Shown: one piece after another, positions 17,988-28,588 of the stretch
How positions within the stretch are numbered: position 1 is the first letter of the stretch
Layout: each line of letters begins with the position of its first letter
Source of the DNA: Pelagomonas calceolata
Lineage: Eukaryota; Sar; Pelagophyceae; Pelagomonadales; Pelagomonadaceae
DNA: 64,000 nucleotides
Reading direction: 5' to 3'
NCBI GenBank assembly: GCA_918797485.1
Contig: CAKKNE010000002.1
Location: 3,190,501 to 3,254,500 of the forward strand
Translations under genes and position numbers: made by a program
Notes under the pieces: generated by a model
What the model was told of the DNA's origin: nothing
The model's database searches: none
Seen by the model: only the letters and a program-made list of their open reading frames with translations

Positions 17988-18069
17988 AAGCACGAGGTCG
18001 TGCAGCGCTTTACGAGGATATTCGCCTCCCGCGGCTGCCCCGCGCAGAGAACAGCTGCCCACGACCAAG

Positions 18070-18930
18070 ATGTTCGTCCAGCGCATGCTCAAGGACCCGG
18101 CCTTCGCCGCAAAGGTCAAGGAACAGCAATTGATAGCCGCCTCAAAAGGGCAAAACGCGGACCCGAACGTCATCGACGAGGCGACGGCGCAGCGATATTT
18201 GGATGAGGACGAAGCAGCTCAAAAACGAGAGAAGACGGAGGTCAAGCCCATGTCACAGAAGGAAGCCGAGAGCCTGGAGCGCGTCGACAACCGCGCCGAG
18301 CAAGTCAAGGTCGTCGCGCAGTCGCTGGCCTTCGTGGGGCTCGGTGTGCGGGCCGTGGCGGCGGGCATGCTCGGCGCGACGAACGATCCCGAGGTGGCGC
18401 GGGACGTCTGTACCATAATAAGACAAGCCCACAAGCCGGAAGAAACAAGGGTCGGTGAGGCGTTTAGAGAAGGTGAGATGATCGACGTGGAGACGGTCGA
18501 GGCGATGCTGGGCGATGTTTCAATACGATGGGTGGCCGTCGAGGCGGCCTCCGGGCGGGGCGTGGAACAGGACGGCGCGAGACTGGGCGTCGCGGCTTTT
18601 AGTGTTGCGGGGAATAGGTGTGACGTGCGTTTTTTATGTGTCAGGCCGACGTACCACGGGCTGTACGTAGGGCATCGACTCTTGGAGCGCGTCGAGCGGC
18701 TCGCGGTGGCCGCGGGCGCGCGGCAGCTGTGCTGCTGCGTGCCGTCTTGTAGAACGTCGATGCGGCGGTGGGTCGAGCGGCGGGGCTTCCGGCCCTTATC
18801 GGTCGCGCCGTTCCCGCTCGAGGCGCTCCCGTTCAAAATTACGAGAGCGGACGCGAAGCTTGTTGTGTATGGAAAAGACATCGGCGACGCGCAGCCGCCG
18901 CCGCCGCCGTCGTACGATAATATGGATTAG
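18070..18930 (+). CDS. GNAT-family N-acetyltransferase-like protein
   Basis: 286 residues. The N-terminal ~100 residues are helical and charged. A short hydrophobic Gly/Ala stretch follows (SLAFVGLGVRAVAAGML). The C-terminal half is GNAT-like: an acidic region, strand RLGVAAFSVAG, then CDVRFLCVRPTYHGLYVGHR and LLERVERLAVAAGARQL. The last part fits motif A (V-R-P-x-y-x-G-x-y-V-G-x-x-L-L) where acetyl-CoA pyrophosphate binds, although the usual R/Q-x-x-G-x-G/A is altered to HGLYVG. The tail is Pro-rich (PPPPPSYDNMD). The substrate is unknown. Confidence 0.6.
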   Translation: MFVQRMLKDPAFAAKVKEQQLIAASKGQNADPNVIDEATAQRYLDEDEAAQKREKTEVKPMSQKEAESLERVDNRAEQVKVVAQSLAFVGLGVRAVAAGMLGATNDPEVARDVCTIIRQAHKPEETRVGEAFREGEMIDVETVEAMLGDVSIRWVAVEAASGRGVEQDGARLGVAAFSVAGNRCDVRFLCVRPTYHGLYVGHRLLERVERLAVAAGARQLCCCVPSCRTSMRRWVERRGFRPLSVAPFPLEALPFKITRADAKLVVYGKDIGDAQPPPPPSYDNMD

Positions 18931-18974
18931 CTTTCTTGTTTTTTTTGGATCTGTCCGGGCGAGTATCACGGAAT

Positions 18975-18994
18975 GCTAGTATGTCACACCTAGG
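18975..18994 (+). promoter_or_regulatory. Degenerate dyad promoter element (golgin upstream)
   Basis: GCTAGTATGTCACACCTAGG keeps the left arm and a CTAG at the right, but the spacing is compressed. It is 178 bp upstream of the chosen golgin start. Confidence 0.4.
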
Positions 18995-19171
18995 GTGGCA
19001 GGTAAAAAGTGCGCGGAGCGTGCCTCGGGTGCATTTTCGCACAGGTCTGGGCTTCTTGCGGGGTTTGTGGTGCTGGTGTATTGCTGCAACGCCCAGGAGC
19101 ACGCGCAACCGCTGCAGTTTCGCGCCATAAGCAAGCTTATCAGCACGACCACCGCTCACTGTGCCGCACGC

Positions 19172-22100
19172 ATGAGTTTCGCCGCCATGAGCGCCCAGGT
19201 CGTGACGCCGGACGCCTACAACAAACTGCAGCAGGACCACGAGCAACTGCGCGCGAAGACGGCGCAGCTCGTCGGCCAATTCAAAGCGCTAAAGGCCGAG
19301 AAGGAAGCTGCCGCGGCCGAGGCGGCGGCCAAGAACGACGCCGTCGTCGCGAAGACGCGGGAGTTGGTCGCGCGGTACAAAGCGTCACAAGCGGAGGTCG
19401 AGGACCTGCGGTCCAAGGCGGGCGCGCCGGACCCAGCATTAGTGGAGCGGAGCCGCGCCCTCGCGGCGCGCTACAAGCAGCTCCAGGGCGAGAAGGCGGC
19501 GGCCGACGCCGAAATCGCGAACCTCCGCAGCTCGACGAGCGAGGCCGAGGCCTCGTCCTTCGCACTAGAGACCACCAAGGCCGAGCTCGACGTCGTGCGC
19601 CGGGAACTCGACGCGGCGCGCAAGACGACGCAGGGGTTGCGCGCGGACGCGGAATCGGCGAAGAAGGCGGCGGCGGCGGGCAGCGCCGAGGTCGCCGGCC
19701 TCAAGCAGCAGCTCGCCGCCGCGGGTAGCACGAGTAGCCAGGCGGTCGACGCCCTGCAAAAGGAGCTCGCCGCAGCGCGCGCTGACGGGGACGCTCTGAG
19801 GGGCGCCGACGCCGCCTCGCGCAAGGAGATCGACGCCCTGAAGGGTGCGCTGGACGCCGCGCGAGCATCCACGGGCGACGCCGAGGCCGCGGCGCGCCAG
19901 GAGGCCGACGCGCTGCGCGGCGAGGTCCAGGCCTCTCGCCAGGAAACCGAGACGCTCAAGAAGGCTCTCGAGGCGGCGCGGTCGAACGCGCACAAGGCCG
20001 CGAAGCAGGAAGCGGAGGCCCTGCGCGGCGAAGCGGCCGCGGCGCGCGGCGAGTGCGACAAGCTCAAGCAAGCGCTCGCCGCGGCACAAAAAAGCACCGG
20101 CGAAGCCGCCGCGGCGGCGGCCAAGGAGGTCGAGGCATTGAAGGGCGAGGCCGCCAAGGCCCGGGAAGCCTTATCCGCCGCCCGCGAGAACGCGAACGCG
20201 AAGTCCAAGGCCATCGAGACCGCGCGCGCCGAGGCCAAGGCCGCGGTCGCCGCTGCGAAGTCGGAGGCCCAGGCAGCACAGGCAAAGCTCCAGGGCGAAG
20301 TCGACGCCGCCAAGGAGCAGCTCGCGACGGCGACCGCGGCGCTCGAGGCCGCGCGCCAGAGCTCGGGCGACGCGGCGAAGCAAACGTCCGCGGCGGTCGA
20401 GGCCGCGGGCCGCGAGGCCGATAAATTGCGCGGCGAGCTCCGGGCAGCGCAGCAGGCAGCCAAATCCGCGGCGACCGAGGCGCAGCAGGGCGCGGCCAAG
20501 GCGGCGGCGGCCCTGGACGCGGCGAAGGCGGACGCCGCTGCCGCGACGCAGGAGGCCAAGAAGCTGCAAAGTGCACTCGCCGCCGCGCGCCAGGACGCCG
20601 GCGACGCCGCCTCCGCGCGCGAGGCCGCCGACGCGGCGAACAGCGAGGCCCAGAAGCTGCAGAGCGACCTCGCGTCGGCTAAGAAAACGATCGACGAGCA
20701 GGCGCAGAAGCTCAAGGCCGCGGAGCGCGGCCGCGACGAGGCCGTCGCCGCTGCGGCGACGACGAAGACCCTCGCGGAGAAGACTGCGGAAAAGGCCGGC
20801 AGGGAGACCTCGAAGCTGAAGGAGGAACTTGCCGCCGCGCGCCAGGGCGCCGGCGACGCGGCGAAGCAGACGGCCGCGGCGGTCGACGAGGCGCGGGCCG
20901 AGGCGAAGGCGGCGCGCGGCGACGCCGACGCGGCACGGAAAGAAGCTAAAGCCGCCCAGGACGCGGTGGACGCGGCGCGCAACGAGACCAAGGCCGCCCA
21001 GGACCTGCTCGCGGCCGCGCGCGAGACGTCCGTCGCCGCCGCGCAAAAGCTAACCGAGGCAATCGACGGCGCCGCTGCGGCCAAAAAAGAAAACGCGGCG
21101 CTGCGGGACGCGCTCGCCAAGGCGAGTAGCGGCGGCGGCGCCGCCGAGACCGAGGCCCAGCGCTTGAAAAAGGAGCTCGCCGCGCTGGGCGACCGCTTCG
21201 ACGACGCCTCCGCTTCGTTGGATGCCGCCAAGGCGGAGGCCGGCGAAATCACGCACCAGCTCGAGACCTGCGTCGTGAAGAGCGAGGAGGCGGCGAAAAC
21301 GTTAGGAGCCGCGCTTGAGGCCGCGAGGCAAGAGAACGACGCGGCGCGCAAGGAAAATCTCCGCCTCGCGGGCGAGCTCGAGGACGCAAAGCAGGCGTTG
21401 CACGACGCGCGCGATACTGCCGACCAGGCGACCGCGGGGTCCGCGGACGCCGTGGCCGCCGCCAAGGCGGAGCTCGAGCGCCTCGCGGGCGACGTGACGA
21501 GCCTGCGGTCGGAACTGAAGGAGAAGGACGCCCAGCTCAGTGTCGCGGCCGAGCTCGAGGCGAAGGCGAAGGCGCAGCTCGCGGAAGCCGAGGATTCGGC
21601 GAAGCGCATGCAGGCGGTGCAGCAGAGCGCCACGGCGACGCAGGCGCAGCTCGCCGACGCCGTCAAAGAGGCCGTCGACAACAATGAGGTCCTCGCGCGG
21701 GAGCTGAAGGCGCGCGACGACGAGCGGGCGGCGCTCGAGGCGGACCTCGCCGCCGCCAAGGGCGAGCTCGAGGCGGCGCGCACCGAGGCCGGGGCGGCCG
21801 GCGACCGAGAGGCGCTGGAGACAGCGGCGGCCGCGCGAGAGGAGGCGTGGCGGGCCGAGGTCGACGAGCTCAAGGCCAAAGTATCTGAACTCGCCGCGGC
21901 CAAGGCGGATGTCGTCGACGTGCTGCGGCGCGCGAAGGCCGCGGACGGCACCGAGCTCGCTAAGGCAAAGGCCGAGGCAGCGGACGCGAAGAAGCGGCTC
22001 GCCGAGGTCGAGGCCGCGGCGCAATCGTTAAGGAGCGGCGCCGACGCCGTCCGGCAGAAGTTTCAACAACTGGAGAGCGAGAACGCGACGCTGCGGGCAA

Positions 22101-22333
22101 ATGGAAACGGCGTCGAGTTCGAGCCCGAGGACCGGTTTGTGTACCTCAAAAACCTCATGTGCGAGTACCTCGCGACGGCCCCCGAGGACTCCGCGCGCGC
22201 GCCGATGGAGCGGGCGATGAAGGCCGTGATCGGCTTCGACGATTCCGACGCGAAGCGCCTCGAGGCGAAGAAGGCCGAGCACGCGAAGCGGGCGCTCGGC
22301 GGGCTGGCGGTGTTCTTCGGCGGGAGCGGGTAA
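19172..22333 (+). CDS. GRIP-domain golgin, long coiled coil
   Basis: 1053 residues from the ATG at 19172. The frame is open from 18995, but the first 59 codons are not coiled coil and precede a better start, MSFAAMSAQVVTPDAYNKLQ. Almost the whole protein is Ala/Glu/Lys heptad repeat. The last ~75 residues break from it: FEPEDRFVYLKNLMCEYLAT, then RAPMERAMKAVIGFDDSD. This matches the GRIP domain, with its key Tyr and the YLKN(V/L) start, which binds Arl1-GTP to recruit golgins to the trans-Golgi. It would capture vesicles there, upstream of the GARP complex (VPS53, also in this window). Only 14 bp separate its stop from the converging LRR gene. Confidence 0.85.
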   Translation: MSFAAMSAQVVTPDAYNKLQQDHEQLRAKTAQLVGQFKALKAEKEAAAAEAAAKNDAVVAKTRELVARYKASQAEVEDLRSKAGAPDPALVERSRALAARYKQLQGEKAAADAEIANLRSSTSEAEASSFALETTKAELDVVRRELDAARKTTQGLRADAESAKKAAAAGSAEVAGLKQQLAAAGSTSSQAVDALQKELAAARADGDALRGADAASRKEIDALKGALDAARASTGDAEAAARQEADALRGEVQASRQETETLKKALEAARSNAHKAAKQEAEALRGEAAAARGECDKLKQALAAAQKSTGEAAAAAAKEVEALKGEAAKAREALSAARENANAKSKAIETARAEAKAAVAAAKSEAQAAQAKLQGEVDAAKEQLATATAALEAARQSSGDAAKQTSAAVEAAGREADKLRGELRAAQQAAKSAATEAQQGAAKAAAALDAAKADAAAATQEAKKLQSALAAARQDAGDAASAREAADAANSEAQKLQSDLASAKKTIDEQAQKLKAAERGRDEAVAAAATTKTLAEKTAEKAGRETSKLKEELAAARQGAGDAAKQTAAAVDEARAEAKAARGDADAARKEAKAAQDAVDAARNETKAAQDLLAAARETSVAAAQKLTEAIDGAAAAKKENAALRDALAKASSGGGAAETEAQRLKKELAALGDRFDDASASLDAAKAEAGEITHQLETCVVKSEEAAKTLGAALEAARQENDAARKENLRLAGELEDAKQALHDARDTADQATAGSADAVAAAKAELERLAGDVTSLRSELKEKDAQLSVAAELEAKAKAQLAEAEDSAKRMQAVQQSATATQAQLADAVKEAVDNNEVLARELKARDDERAALEADLAAAKGELEAARTEAGAAGDREALETAAAAREEAWRAEVDELKAKVSELAAAKADVVDVLRRAKAADGTELAKAKAEAADAKKRLAEVEAAAQSLRSGADAVRQKFQQLESENATLRANGNGVEFEPEDRFVYLKNLMCEYLATAPEDSARAPMERAMKAVIGFDDSDAKRLEAKKAEHAKRALGGLAVFFGGSG

Positions 22334-22347
22334 GATTACTACTAGTA

Positions 22348-23685
22348 CTAACTCTCTTTACCATTGTAATACCAAGAGTGAATAATACGACCATCGTCAA
22401 CCATACCAAAACCAAGTTGCAATTCATCAAAATCGCAGGCTTCGACCGTCGCGCCGCGGTCCTTCAAGAGATCGACGATGCCTTGACACAGTACACGATC
22501 TAGTCCGGCGCGGTCGCTATCGTACTCGCGCAGAGACCAGCCCAGACCCCTAAGATTCGGGCAGCCCTGGAGGAGGCGGAGCACGTCAGCGGCGCTGAGT
22601 GGACTTCCTGGTTCCGGGGGATCCGAGGCGGAGTACTCAATTGTGATACTAGAGAGCGTCGCTGCGGACTGGCTCCGAGTTATTGCGTCGACAATACCCG
22701 AGGTCAAGAGGCCGAGATACTCGAGCTCCAACCACTCCAGGCGTAAGTGAGAGCAGGCCGCAGCAATACATGCGTCCGTCGTCGTTTCGTCTTCGAGATG
22801 GAGGCACGTGATCCGCGCAGTCGTGCGCGAGAGATCAATATAAAATCCTGGCCCCGGCATCGAAGAACCCTGGGGTATTTTGAGCGAGCAAAACTCCGGA
22901 AAGCCGCGGGCCGCGGCAAGAATTGCATCGGGTTCGAGCACAGTGTCGTCATCGATCTCGCCAAAGTGCTGGAGGCTATCGCCGAGGGGCGTGCCGACGA
23001 TGGCCTCGATAACGTCAGCGGTGACATGGCAGCCATCTAATTCCAGGTACCTCGCGTGGCGGCAAGTGAGCGCCGTTTTTCTTATGGCATCGATGAGCGT
23101 CGGCCTGTAGGGTCGGCTGCCGCCGTCGAATAATAAATTGACGTGATTAAGCCGGGGGAAATGGTGCTCGTAAGTTTCTGCGGGACTGTGCCCAATGTGC
23201 GAGAAGCTTACCTCATTCAAATCGGGACAGGCCGCACTGATGGAAATCACGGTACTATCAGGGATAGCAACACTCGATGGACCTCGTAACTTGGTTAATT
23301 TTGGCGATGCCTGGCACATCCTCAGTAGTGCCTCCGCCGTAACGTCGCAGGTCCATAAATTGAGCGAGAACAAACCACCATTCGTTCTCCGGACGAACGC
23401 GTCGAGCGCCGCGATCCTTTCCGGGGAACGAACATGGGCGGAGAGACGAATGCAACCGGCGCCGAACACGCGCCCCACGGCCTCGTCGCGTCGCGGATCC
23501 GCTTCGCCGCGAAAGTGAACATGCCGGCACAGGAACGAGCACGACGACGAGAGCCCGCGCTGCGCCAATGCGAGCCCGCTTTTGGAGGTCGCGCGCAAGG
23601 CGTATAATTCCTTGCTTATCCGGAAGCTGTACTGTGCCACCTTCGTGGTGAGGACCTCTTCTGGCAGAGAATATGTGGTGCCCAT
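22348..23685 (-). CDS. Leucine-rich-repeat protein with F-box-like N-terminus
   Basis: 445 residues. The N-terminus (LPEEVLTTKVAQYS, then SKELYALRATSKSGLALAQ) has the P-E-x-L and L-x-x-x-S-K spacing of an F-box. It is followed by irregular LRRs of the AMN1/FBXL type, visible as repeated L-x-x-L-x-L-x-x-C/L units (LFSLNLWTCDVTAEALLRM; ARYLELDGCHVTADVIEAI; LEWLELEYLGLLTSGIVDAI). If the F-box is real it would be a substrate adaptor of an SCF ubiquitin ligase. Codon use is visibly less GC-biased than in neighbouring genes. The start is the first Met. Confidence 0.65.
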   Translation of the reverse strand: MGTTYSLPEEVLTTKVAQYSFRISKELYALRATSKSGLALAQRGLSSSCSFLCRHVHFRGEADPRRDEAVGRVFGAGCIRLSAHVRSPERIAALDAFVRRTNGGLFSLNLWTCDVTAEALLRMCQASPKLTKLRGPSSVAIPDSTVISISAACPDLNEVSFSHIGHSPAETYEHHFPRLNHVNLLFDGGSRPYRPTLIDAIRKTALTCRHARYLELDGCHVTADVIEAIVGTPLGDSLQHFGEIDDDTVLEPDAILAAARGFPEFCSLKIPQGSSMPGPGFYIDLSRTTARITCLHLEDETTTDACIAAACSHLRLEWLELEYLGLLTSGIVDAITRSQSAATLSSITIEYSASDPPEPGSPLSAADVLRLLQGCPNLRGLGWSLREYDSDRAGLDRVLCQGIVDLLKDRGATVEACDFDELQLGFGMVDDGRIIHSWYYNGKES

Positions 23686-23838
23686 CCTGTCTTGCAGGTT
23701 GGGCTGCCCCTGGCACCTGGTACGACGATTGCGCGCGTAAGATCTGTGTGCTCGCTAGTATGTATGTTGTTATAGCCCCCCCCTCGCCCGCTGACGAGCG
23801 GTTGCGAAAAACGAGACTTGATGCCCCTCACAGCCCCA

Positions 23839-23862
23839 GCTAGTGTCTTACATGCCGCTAGC
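23839..23862 (+). promoter_or_regulatory. Dyad promoter element, 18-bp class (LRR / parvulin divergent promoter)
   Basis: GCTAGTGTCTTAC then ATGCCGCTAGC. CTAG cores at 23840 and 23858. It lies 154 bp from the LRR start and 92 bp from the parvulin start. Confidence 0.8.
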
Positions 23863-23953
23863 TCTCGCAACAAACGCGCTTTGCTGCCGGCCTCTCTCCG
23901 CATCCTGTGTTTGTTTTCGACTCCTCTTTTGGCTGCTGTTGGATCGCTGCATA

Positions 23954-24919
23954 ATGCCAGCACTCATGCTGCGCTCGCTGGCTCTCACAATGGTTTGCTC
24001 TCAGACCACAGCCTGGGTCCGCGCGCCCACGCTGCGACCACCGTCGTCGCGCAACGGTTTCTTAGATGACGCGTTGGACAACGTCAAGTCCGGCCTGGCC
24101 AAGATGTCGCAGACGGCGACGGTCCAGCACGTGCTCGTGCCGAGCCGGACGACGGCGCTCAAGCTGCAGCGCGAGTGCTGGCCCAGTGTTTTGAAATGAA
24201 GCGCCACGCCATCGACGCGACGGGTCCGTCCATCACGCAGGGCGGAGGAGGAGGGCGTGAGCCCCGAGGTCATCGGCCGCCTCGCGCAGCAGTACTCGAC
24301 GTGCGGCTCCGCCCAGAAGACGCCCGACGCCTCGTTCAAGATGCTGCGCGGTCGGCCGGGCGAGCTGACCTTCAAGCGCGGCGAGATGGCCAAGGAGTTC
24401 GAGGACGTCTCTTTTACGGCGCCCGTCGGCAGTTTACAAGTCGTCGACACGCAGTTCGGGTCGCATTTGATTTACATCAACGCGCGCGACGACGCGGACC
24501 CGAAGGTTGGAAGGGGGAAGAAATCCAAAAAGCAGAAGGGCTTCGGCGTGCGGGGCGGCTTCGTTGCGCCGACGCGGACGAGGCCGTCTTCACGTCTCGC
24601 CGCCTCGAAACTACCCCCGCTCGTCGAGAAGCTGCAGTTGTTAGTACCGTTGGGCTTCGTCGCGCAGATCAGTTTTCTGGTTGCGTCAAATCAAATCTCG
24701 GGGCCCGAGAATTTGGAGGAGTACGGCCGCATCGGCACGGAGTACCTGAAGACGAACACCGACTTTTCGGGCCCGCGCGGCGAGGTCATGCGCATCCAAT
24801 CGGAGGCCCAGCAGATCTGGTGGAACAACGTGCTCCGGGACCTCGAGGCGGGCCGGCCGGTCAAGCCGCCCATCACTTCCCCTTACCCGAAATACGAGCT
24901 GTTCAAGGGGGGGAGTTAA
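23954..24919 (+). CDS. Parvulin-type peptidyl-prolyl isomerase, probably plastid-targeted, with C-terminal extension (two exons)
   Basis: Model: exons 23954-24174 and 24241-24919, 299 residues. Exon 1 holds a signal peptide (MPALMLRSLALTMVCSQTTA) and the first parvulin strand (ATVQHVLVPSRTTALKLQRE). Exon 2 resumes EEEGVSPEVIGRLAQQYSTC, then FKMLRGRPGELTFKRGEMAK, and ends the domain with QVVDTQFGSHLIYINARD. This is a complete rotamase fold in family order. The usual GG-D-L-G motif is replaced by RGRPGELTF. A basic linker and a ~110-residue extension follow, with one hydrophobic helix (LQLLVPLGFVAQISFLVA) and an aromatic tail (AQQIWWNNVLRDLEAGRPVK), suggesting membrane association. Two open frames overlap here, but only splicing joins the isomerase. 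Confidence 0.7.
24175..24240 (+). other. Predicted 66-nt intron in the parvulin gene
   Basis: It begins GTGCTGG and ends ATCACGCAG. Removal joins CGC-GA to G-GCG, keeping the isomerase in frame. It contains an in-frame TGA if retained. The length is a multiple of three. Confidence 0.65.
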
Positions 24920-25071
24920 GTTTTGTGGCTCAATCCTGCCGCCAGTGAGGTTGCGGAAAGGGGGGAGAGAAGTTGAGATGATAGTACGATACGTTTTTAT
25001 CCACAAGGCTTGGTCCGGGGAACGGGAAGGCGGGCGGGAGAGGGAGAGGAAGGGAAGGAAGAGGCTTCTTG

Positions 25072-28000
25072 CTAGCGCGAGCCGCGGAGGCGGCGAGCGG
25101 CGGGCGGCGGCGCGTCGACGACGCGCAGGTCGCCCCACCAGTGGGGGCCCGAGTCGTCTTTGTAGTTCCAGGTGGCGAAGTAGCCGTCGCCGTACGTGTC
25201 GTCGACGGCCTCGGCGCTGCCAAGCACCCAGTCGCCGCGCATGATCTGACACGTGATGCGGTTGCCGACGGCCGAGCCGGAAACCGTGTACCACGTCCCG
25301 GGCTCGAGGGCGAACGCTGGTGCGTAGGAGGCGACCGTCGACCGGCTCCCGTCCTCGCGCAGCACCTCGACCGAGAGCGTCGAATCCGCCTTGCCGTCTC
25401 GTCCCGTGTTGACGGTGCAGCGGTAGCCCGCGCGGGGTTGGTAGCGGAAGGAGTCGTCCCAGTCGTCCGTGACGCGGAGCAGCAGGCCGTAGTCGCGGCG
25501 GATCGAGCCCTCGGACATAATTCGCGCCGAGATCGTCGCGTCGGTTTTGGGGGCCGCCGTCGCGTACGATGAAGAGAAGCGGTCGTCGCCCGACCGCATG
25601 AGGCATCCTTCTTCGTCGTCGTCGTCGCGCGTTGCGCCGAAGGTGAGGGACCCGCTCACGACCGCCATCTTGGTCCCGTCGTCGCGCGCGCAGAGCGAGA
25701 GCGCGCCCGCGGCCGTCGGGGCGGCCGTCGGCATCGCTGACGGTCCCAACGTGGGCTTGGCCGTCGGGTGGACGGTGGGCCGCGGCGTCGGGCGCGGCGT
25801 GGGCCGCGGCGTGGGCGTCGGCGTCGGTTCCGGCGTCGGGCTCGTCGTCGGTTCGGGCGTGGGCTCCGGCGTCGGCCCCGCCGTCGGCGCGGCGACGGGC
25901 TCGCGCGTCGGCGCGGCCGTAGGGACGAATGTCGGTTTGAGCGTGGGCGAGACCGTCGGCGCCGTCGGGTGCGCCGTCGGGCTGGTCGTCGGCGGCGCGA
26001 AGCACGCGACAAGAACTTCGTCGGACGTCGCGTGCTCGGACTCGAGCCCGCCGGGGAACACGGCCCACGCGCGGGCGCGGACCTTGTCGCCGCACGCGAT
26101 GTCGGGCGTCTGCAGCAGGAAGTAGCGCCGGCCGTCGTGGTGGCGCGGGATGTCAAATCCGTACTCGGGCCCGTGCCAGGCGCCTTCTCCATTCACGCGG
26201 TACTCGACCCAGAAGGTCTCTCCATGATCATAATTCCAGTGCAGCAGCATCACGCTGTTCATCTCCGGGGGGCTCACGAGCTGGACATCGGTGAGCGGGT
26301 CGGGGACGGCCGAGGGCGCGTAGGTCGTTTTCATGGAAGGCGCGTAGCTCGGGACGGCGGTCGGTTGAGAAACGGGCGGCGTCGTGTGGTGCGTCGGCGT
26401 GTCGGTCGCGGCCGACGTCGGGCGGTAGGTCGGGGCAGGAAGTGCGTCGGGCGGCACTTGTTGCATCGTCGGCCGCGGCGTCGGTCTCAACGTGGGGTCG
26501 CCGCCGGACACCGTCGGCCGCGGCGTCGGCGCCGGGATCGGTCTCGCGGTCGGTCTTAAAGTCGGCGCCGGGATCGGTCGCGGCGTGGGCCGCACCGTTG
26601 GCGCCGGGAGCGCCGCCACCGTCGGCGATAATGTAGGCGCGCGCGCGCTCGAGAAGACGTGCACCTCGAATCTGCCGAAGTCGCCGCCCTCCATAACCAC
26701 TTCACCGTCGATCCGGAGCTTGTACCAGCCCTCGCCGAAGGCGCAGCAGTTGCCGTCGCCCCAGGCGTCGTAGATCGCCCACCGGTAGGTGCACGCGCCG
26801 CGGGGCAGCGCGACTTCCTGCTCGATGTACGGCTCGTCCGAGTTGAAGGGGCCGCCGGCCTTCTCGCCGGGCCAGTCGCACTCGTCGGCGTCGCCCTCGA
26901 CCAAGTCCAGGGTCCAGGTCGTCTCTTGCGGGTAGTTGTCCGTCTGGATCTCGATGTGTAATCGTAAACGGTTCTCGGTCGGCGCCATGGACGTCGTCGG
27001 TTTCATCGAAGGCGCGGCGGACGTCGGCACTTTGGTGATTGTCGGGGCCGCCGTCGGCGCGCCCTCTACACAACAGTCGACGAACGCCTCGGCATCTACT
27101 AAACCTTTGCCGAGCTTGCCCTCCATGGCGGGGGTGTTCTCCGACGTGATGTCGGCGGCCGTGTCGTACAAACAGTGAAGCAGCTCGGCCTTCGACGCGT
27201 TCGGGTTCGCCGACTTTCCTAAGGCTAAAATGCCGGCGACATGCGGGCACGCCATCGACGTGCCACTTGCCGTGCCGTAGCCTTCGTCGGTCATCGTCGA
27301 CATGACGTCGACGCCCGGCGCGCTGATGTCGACCCACTCGCCGTAGTTAGAGAACGACGCCCGCGTGCCGCCGTTGTCTAGGGCGGCGACGCCGACGACG
27401 CCGTCGTAGCAGCCGGGGTAGTAGCACGCCTCGGAGTTGCTGTTGCCCGCGGCGAAGACCACAATACCGCCCATGTCATTGTAATAATCAATAGCGTCGA
27501 GCACCGCCTGCTCGTAGACGTCGGGCGAGGTGTAGCCCCAACTATTGGATGAGATCTGCGCGCCGTTGTCCGCGCCGTAGACCAAGGCCTCGGCGAAGCC
27601 GCCCGTGTTCGAGTCGCCGAAGCCCAGCGAGATCATGAGCCGCGCGCCGCTGTCAGGAGAGCCGTTCCCGCCGGCGACGCCCGCGACGCCGATGCCGTTG
27701 TTCGTGTCCGCGGCGATGGTGCCGCCACAATGACTGCCGTGCCAGTGGCCGCCCAGTAAATCGTTGCCCGTGTCGTCGGCGTGGTTGTAGCCGTTGCAGT
27801 CGTCGACGTAGCCGTTGCCGTCGTCATCAACACCGTTGCCGCAGATCTCGCCCGGGTTCTGCCAGATGTTCTGCTGGAGGTCCGGATGATTGGTGTCGAT
27901 GCCCGTGTCGAGGACTTGCACGACGACGTCCGGAGAGCCGGTCGTGTGGTTCCACGCACCAAAAAGGTTGGCGACGTCGTAGTGGTGCTGCGAGTCGAGC

Positions 28001-28588
28001 ATGGGGTCGTTCGACGCCGCGGCGAAGAGGCTGATCTTGAGTTCCGCCTCGGCGGCGGACACGGCCGCGCCGAGCGTGTCGTCGTGCGCCGTCAGCGCGG
28101 ACATCTTCTCGAGGGCCGCGACGGTCGCGGCGCCGCCCTCGCTCTCGCACTCGTACCACATGTCGAGGCCTGCGCAGGACGAGCGTTCGGACGTGCGGGC
28201 TTCCTTCACTGATTCGCCGGCGCCAGCGGCGTCTCTGAAATTGATTGTGGGACACTGCGGACGCACCGTGCGCCTTGTGCTGCTTCTCGTGCGTCTTGCT
28301 CGGTCGGAACAGACGGTGCGGGTTCTTACACGCGACGCCGTCGGCAATTTTCCCGGCAATGGCCGCGGCGCCGTCGGCCGAGGCCGCGACCGCGCTGCTG
28401 TCCAGCTTGTAGCGCAGGCGCTTGTTGACCGTGTCGGGCTTGCCCTTGAGATCGTTGATGGTGGCGTCGAGCTTGTCGTGCACCGCCGGAGACATGGCCG
28501 ACGAGCCTCCGAGCAAGGCCAATGCAAAAAGGACGCGCCGCGCGGCTCCTGCAGTGTTTGCAGTGGTTTTTCGATGGTTTGCAGCCAT
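25072..28588 (-). CDS. Secreted subtilisin-like serine protease (S8) with Pro-Thr stalk and lectin-like C-terminus (two exons)
   Basis: Model: exon 1 28588-28267, exon 2 28208-25072, 1152 residues. Exon 1 has a signal peptide (RRVLFALALLGGSSA) and a propeptide. The S8 domain in exon 2 has the Asp motif VVVQVLDTGIDTNHPDL, the His motif HGSHCGGTIA, oxyanion SSNSWGY and the Ser motif GTASGTSMACPHVAG, so all triad residues are present. A Ca-binding-like D-x-D-G-x-G loop follows the Asp motif (GVDDDGNGYVDD). Next come a beta-rich domain (ETTWTLDLVEGDADECDW), a long stalk of P-T-x-x-P-T repeats, an FN3-like module, a second stalk and a LamG/concanavalin-like end domain. It is probably cell-surface or secreted. 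The long open frame upstream to 28788 is out of frame with the signal peptide and was not used. Confidence 0.8.
28209..28266 (-). other. Predicted 58-nt intron in the subtilase gene
   Basis: Read on the minus strand it begins GTGCGT and ends GAATCAG. Removal joins ...HKAH to VKEARTSERS in frame. A 76-nt alternative (donor GTTCCG) also restores frame, so the exact borders are uncertain. Confidence 0.5.

Noticed and set aside
19471-21951. 826-aa minus-strand ORF, Ala/Ser-rich
   Set aside because: Exact antisense of the golgin coiled coil. GC-rich third positions keep the complementary frame open. It shows no domain.
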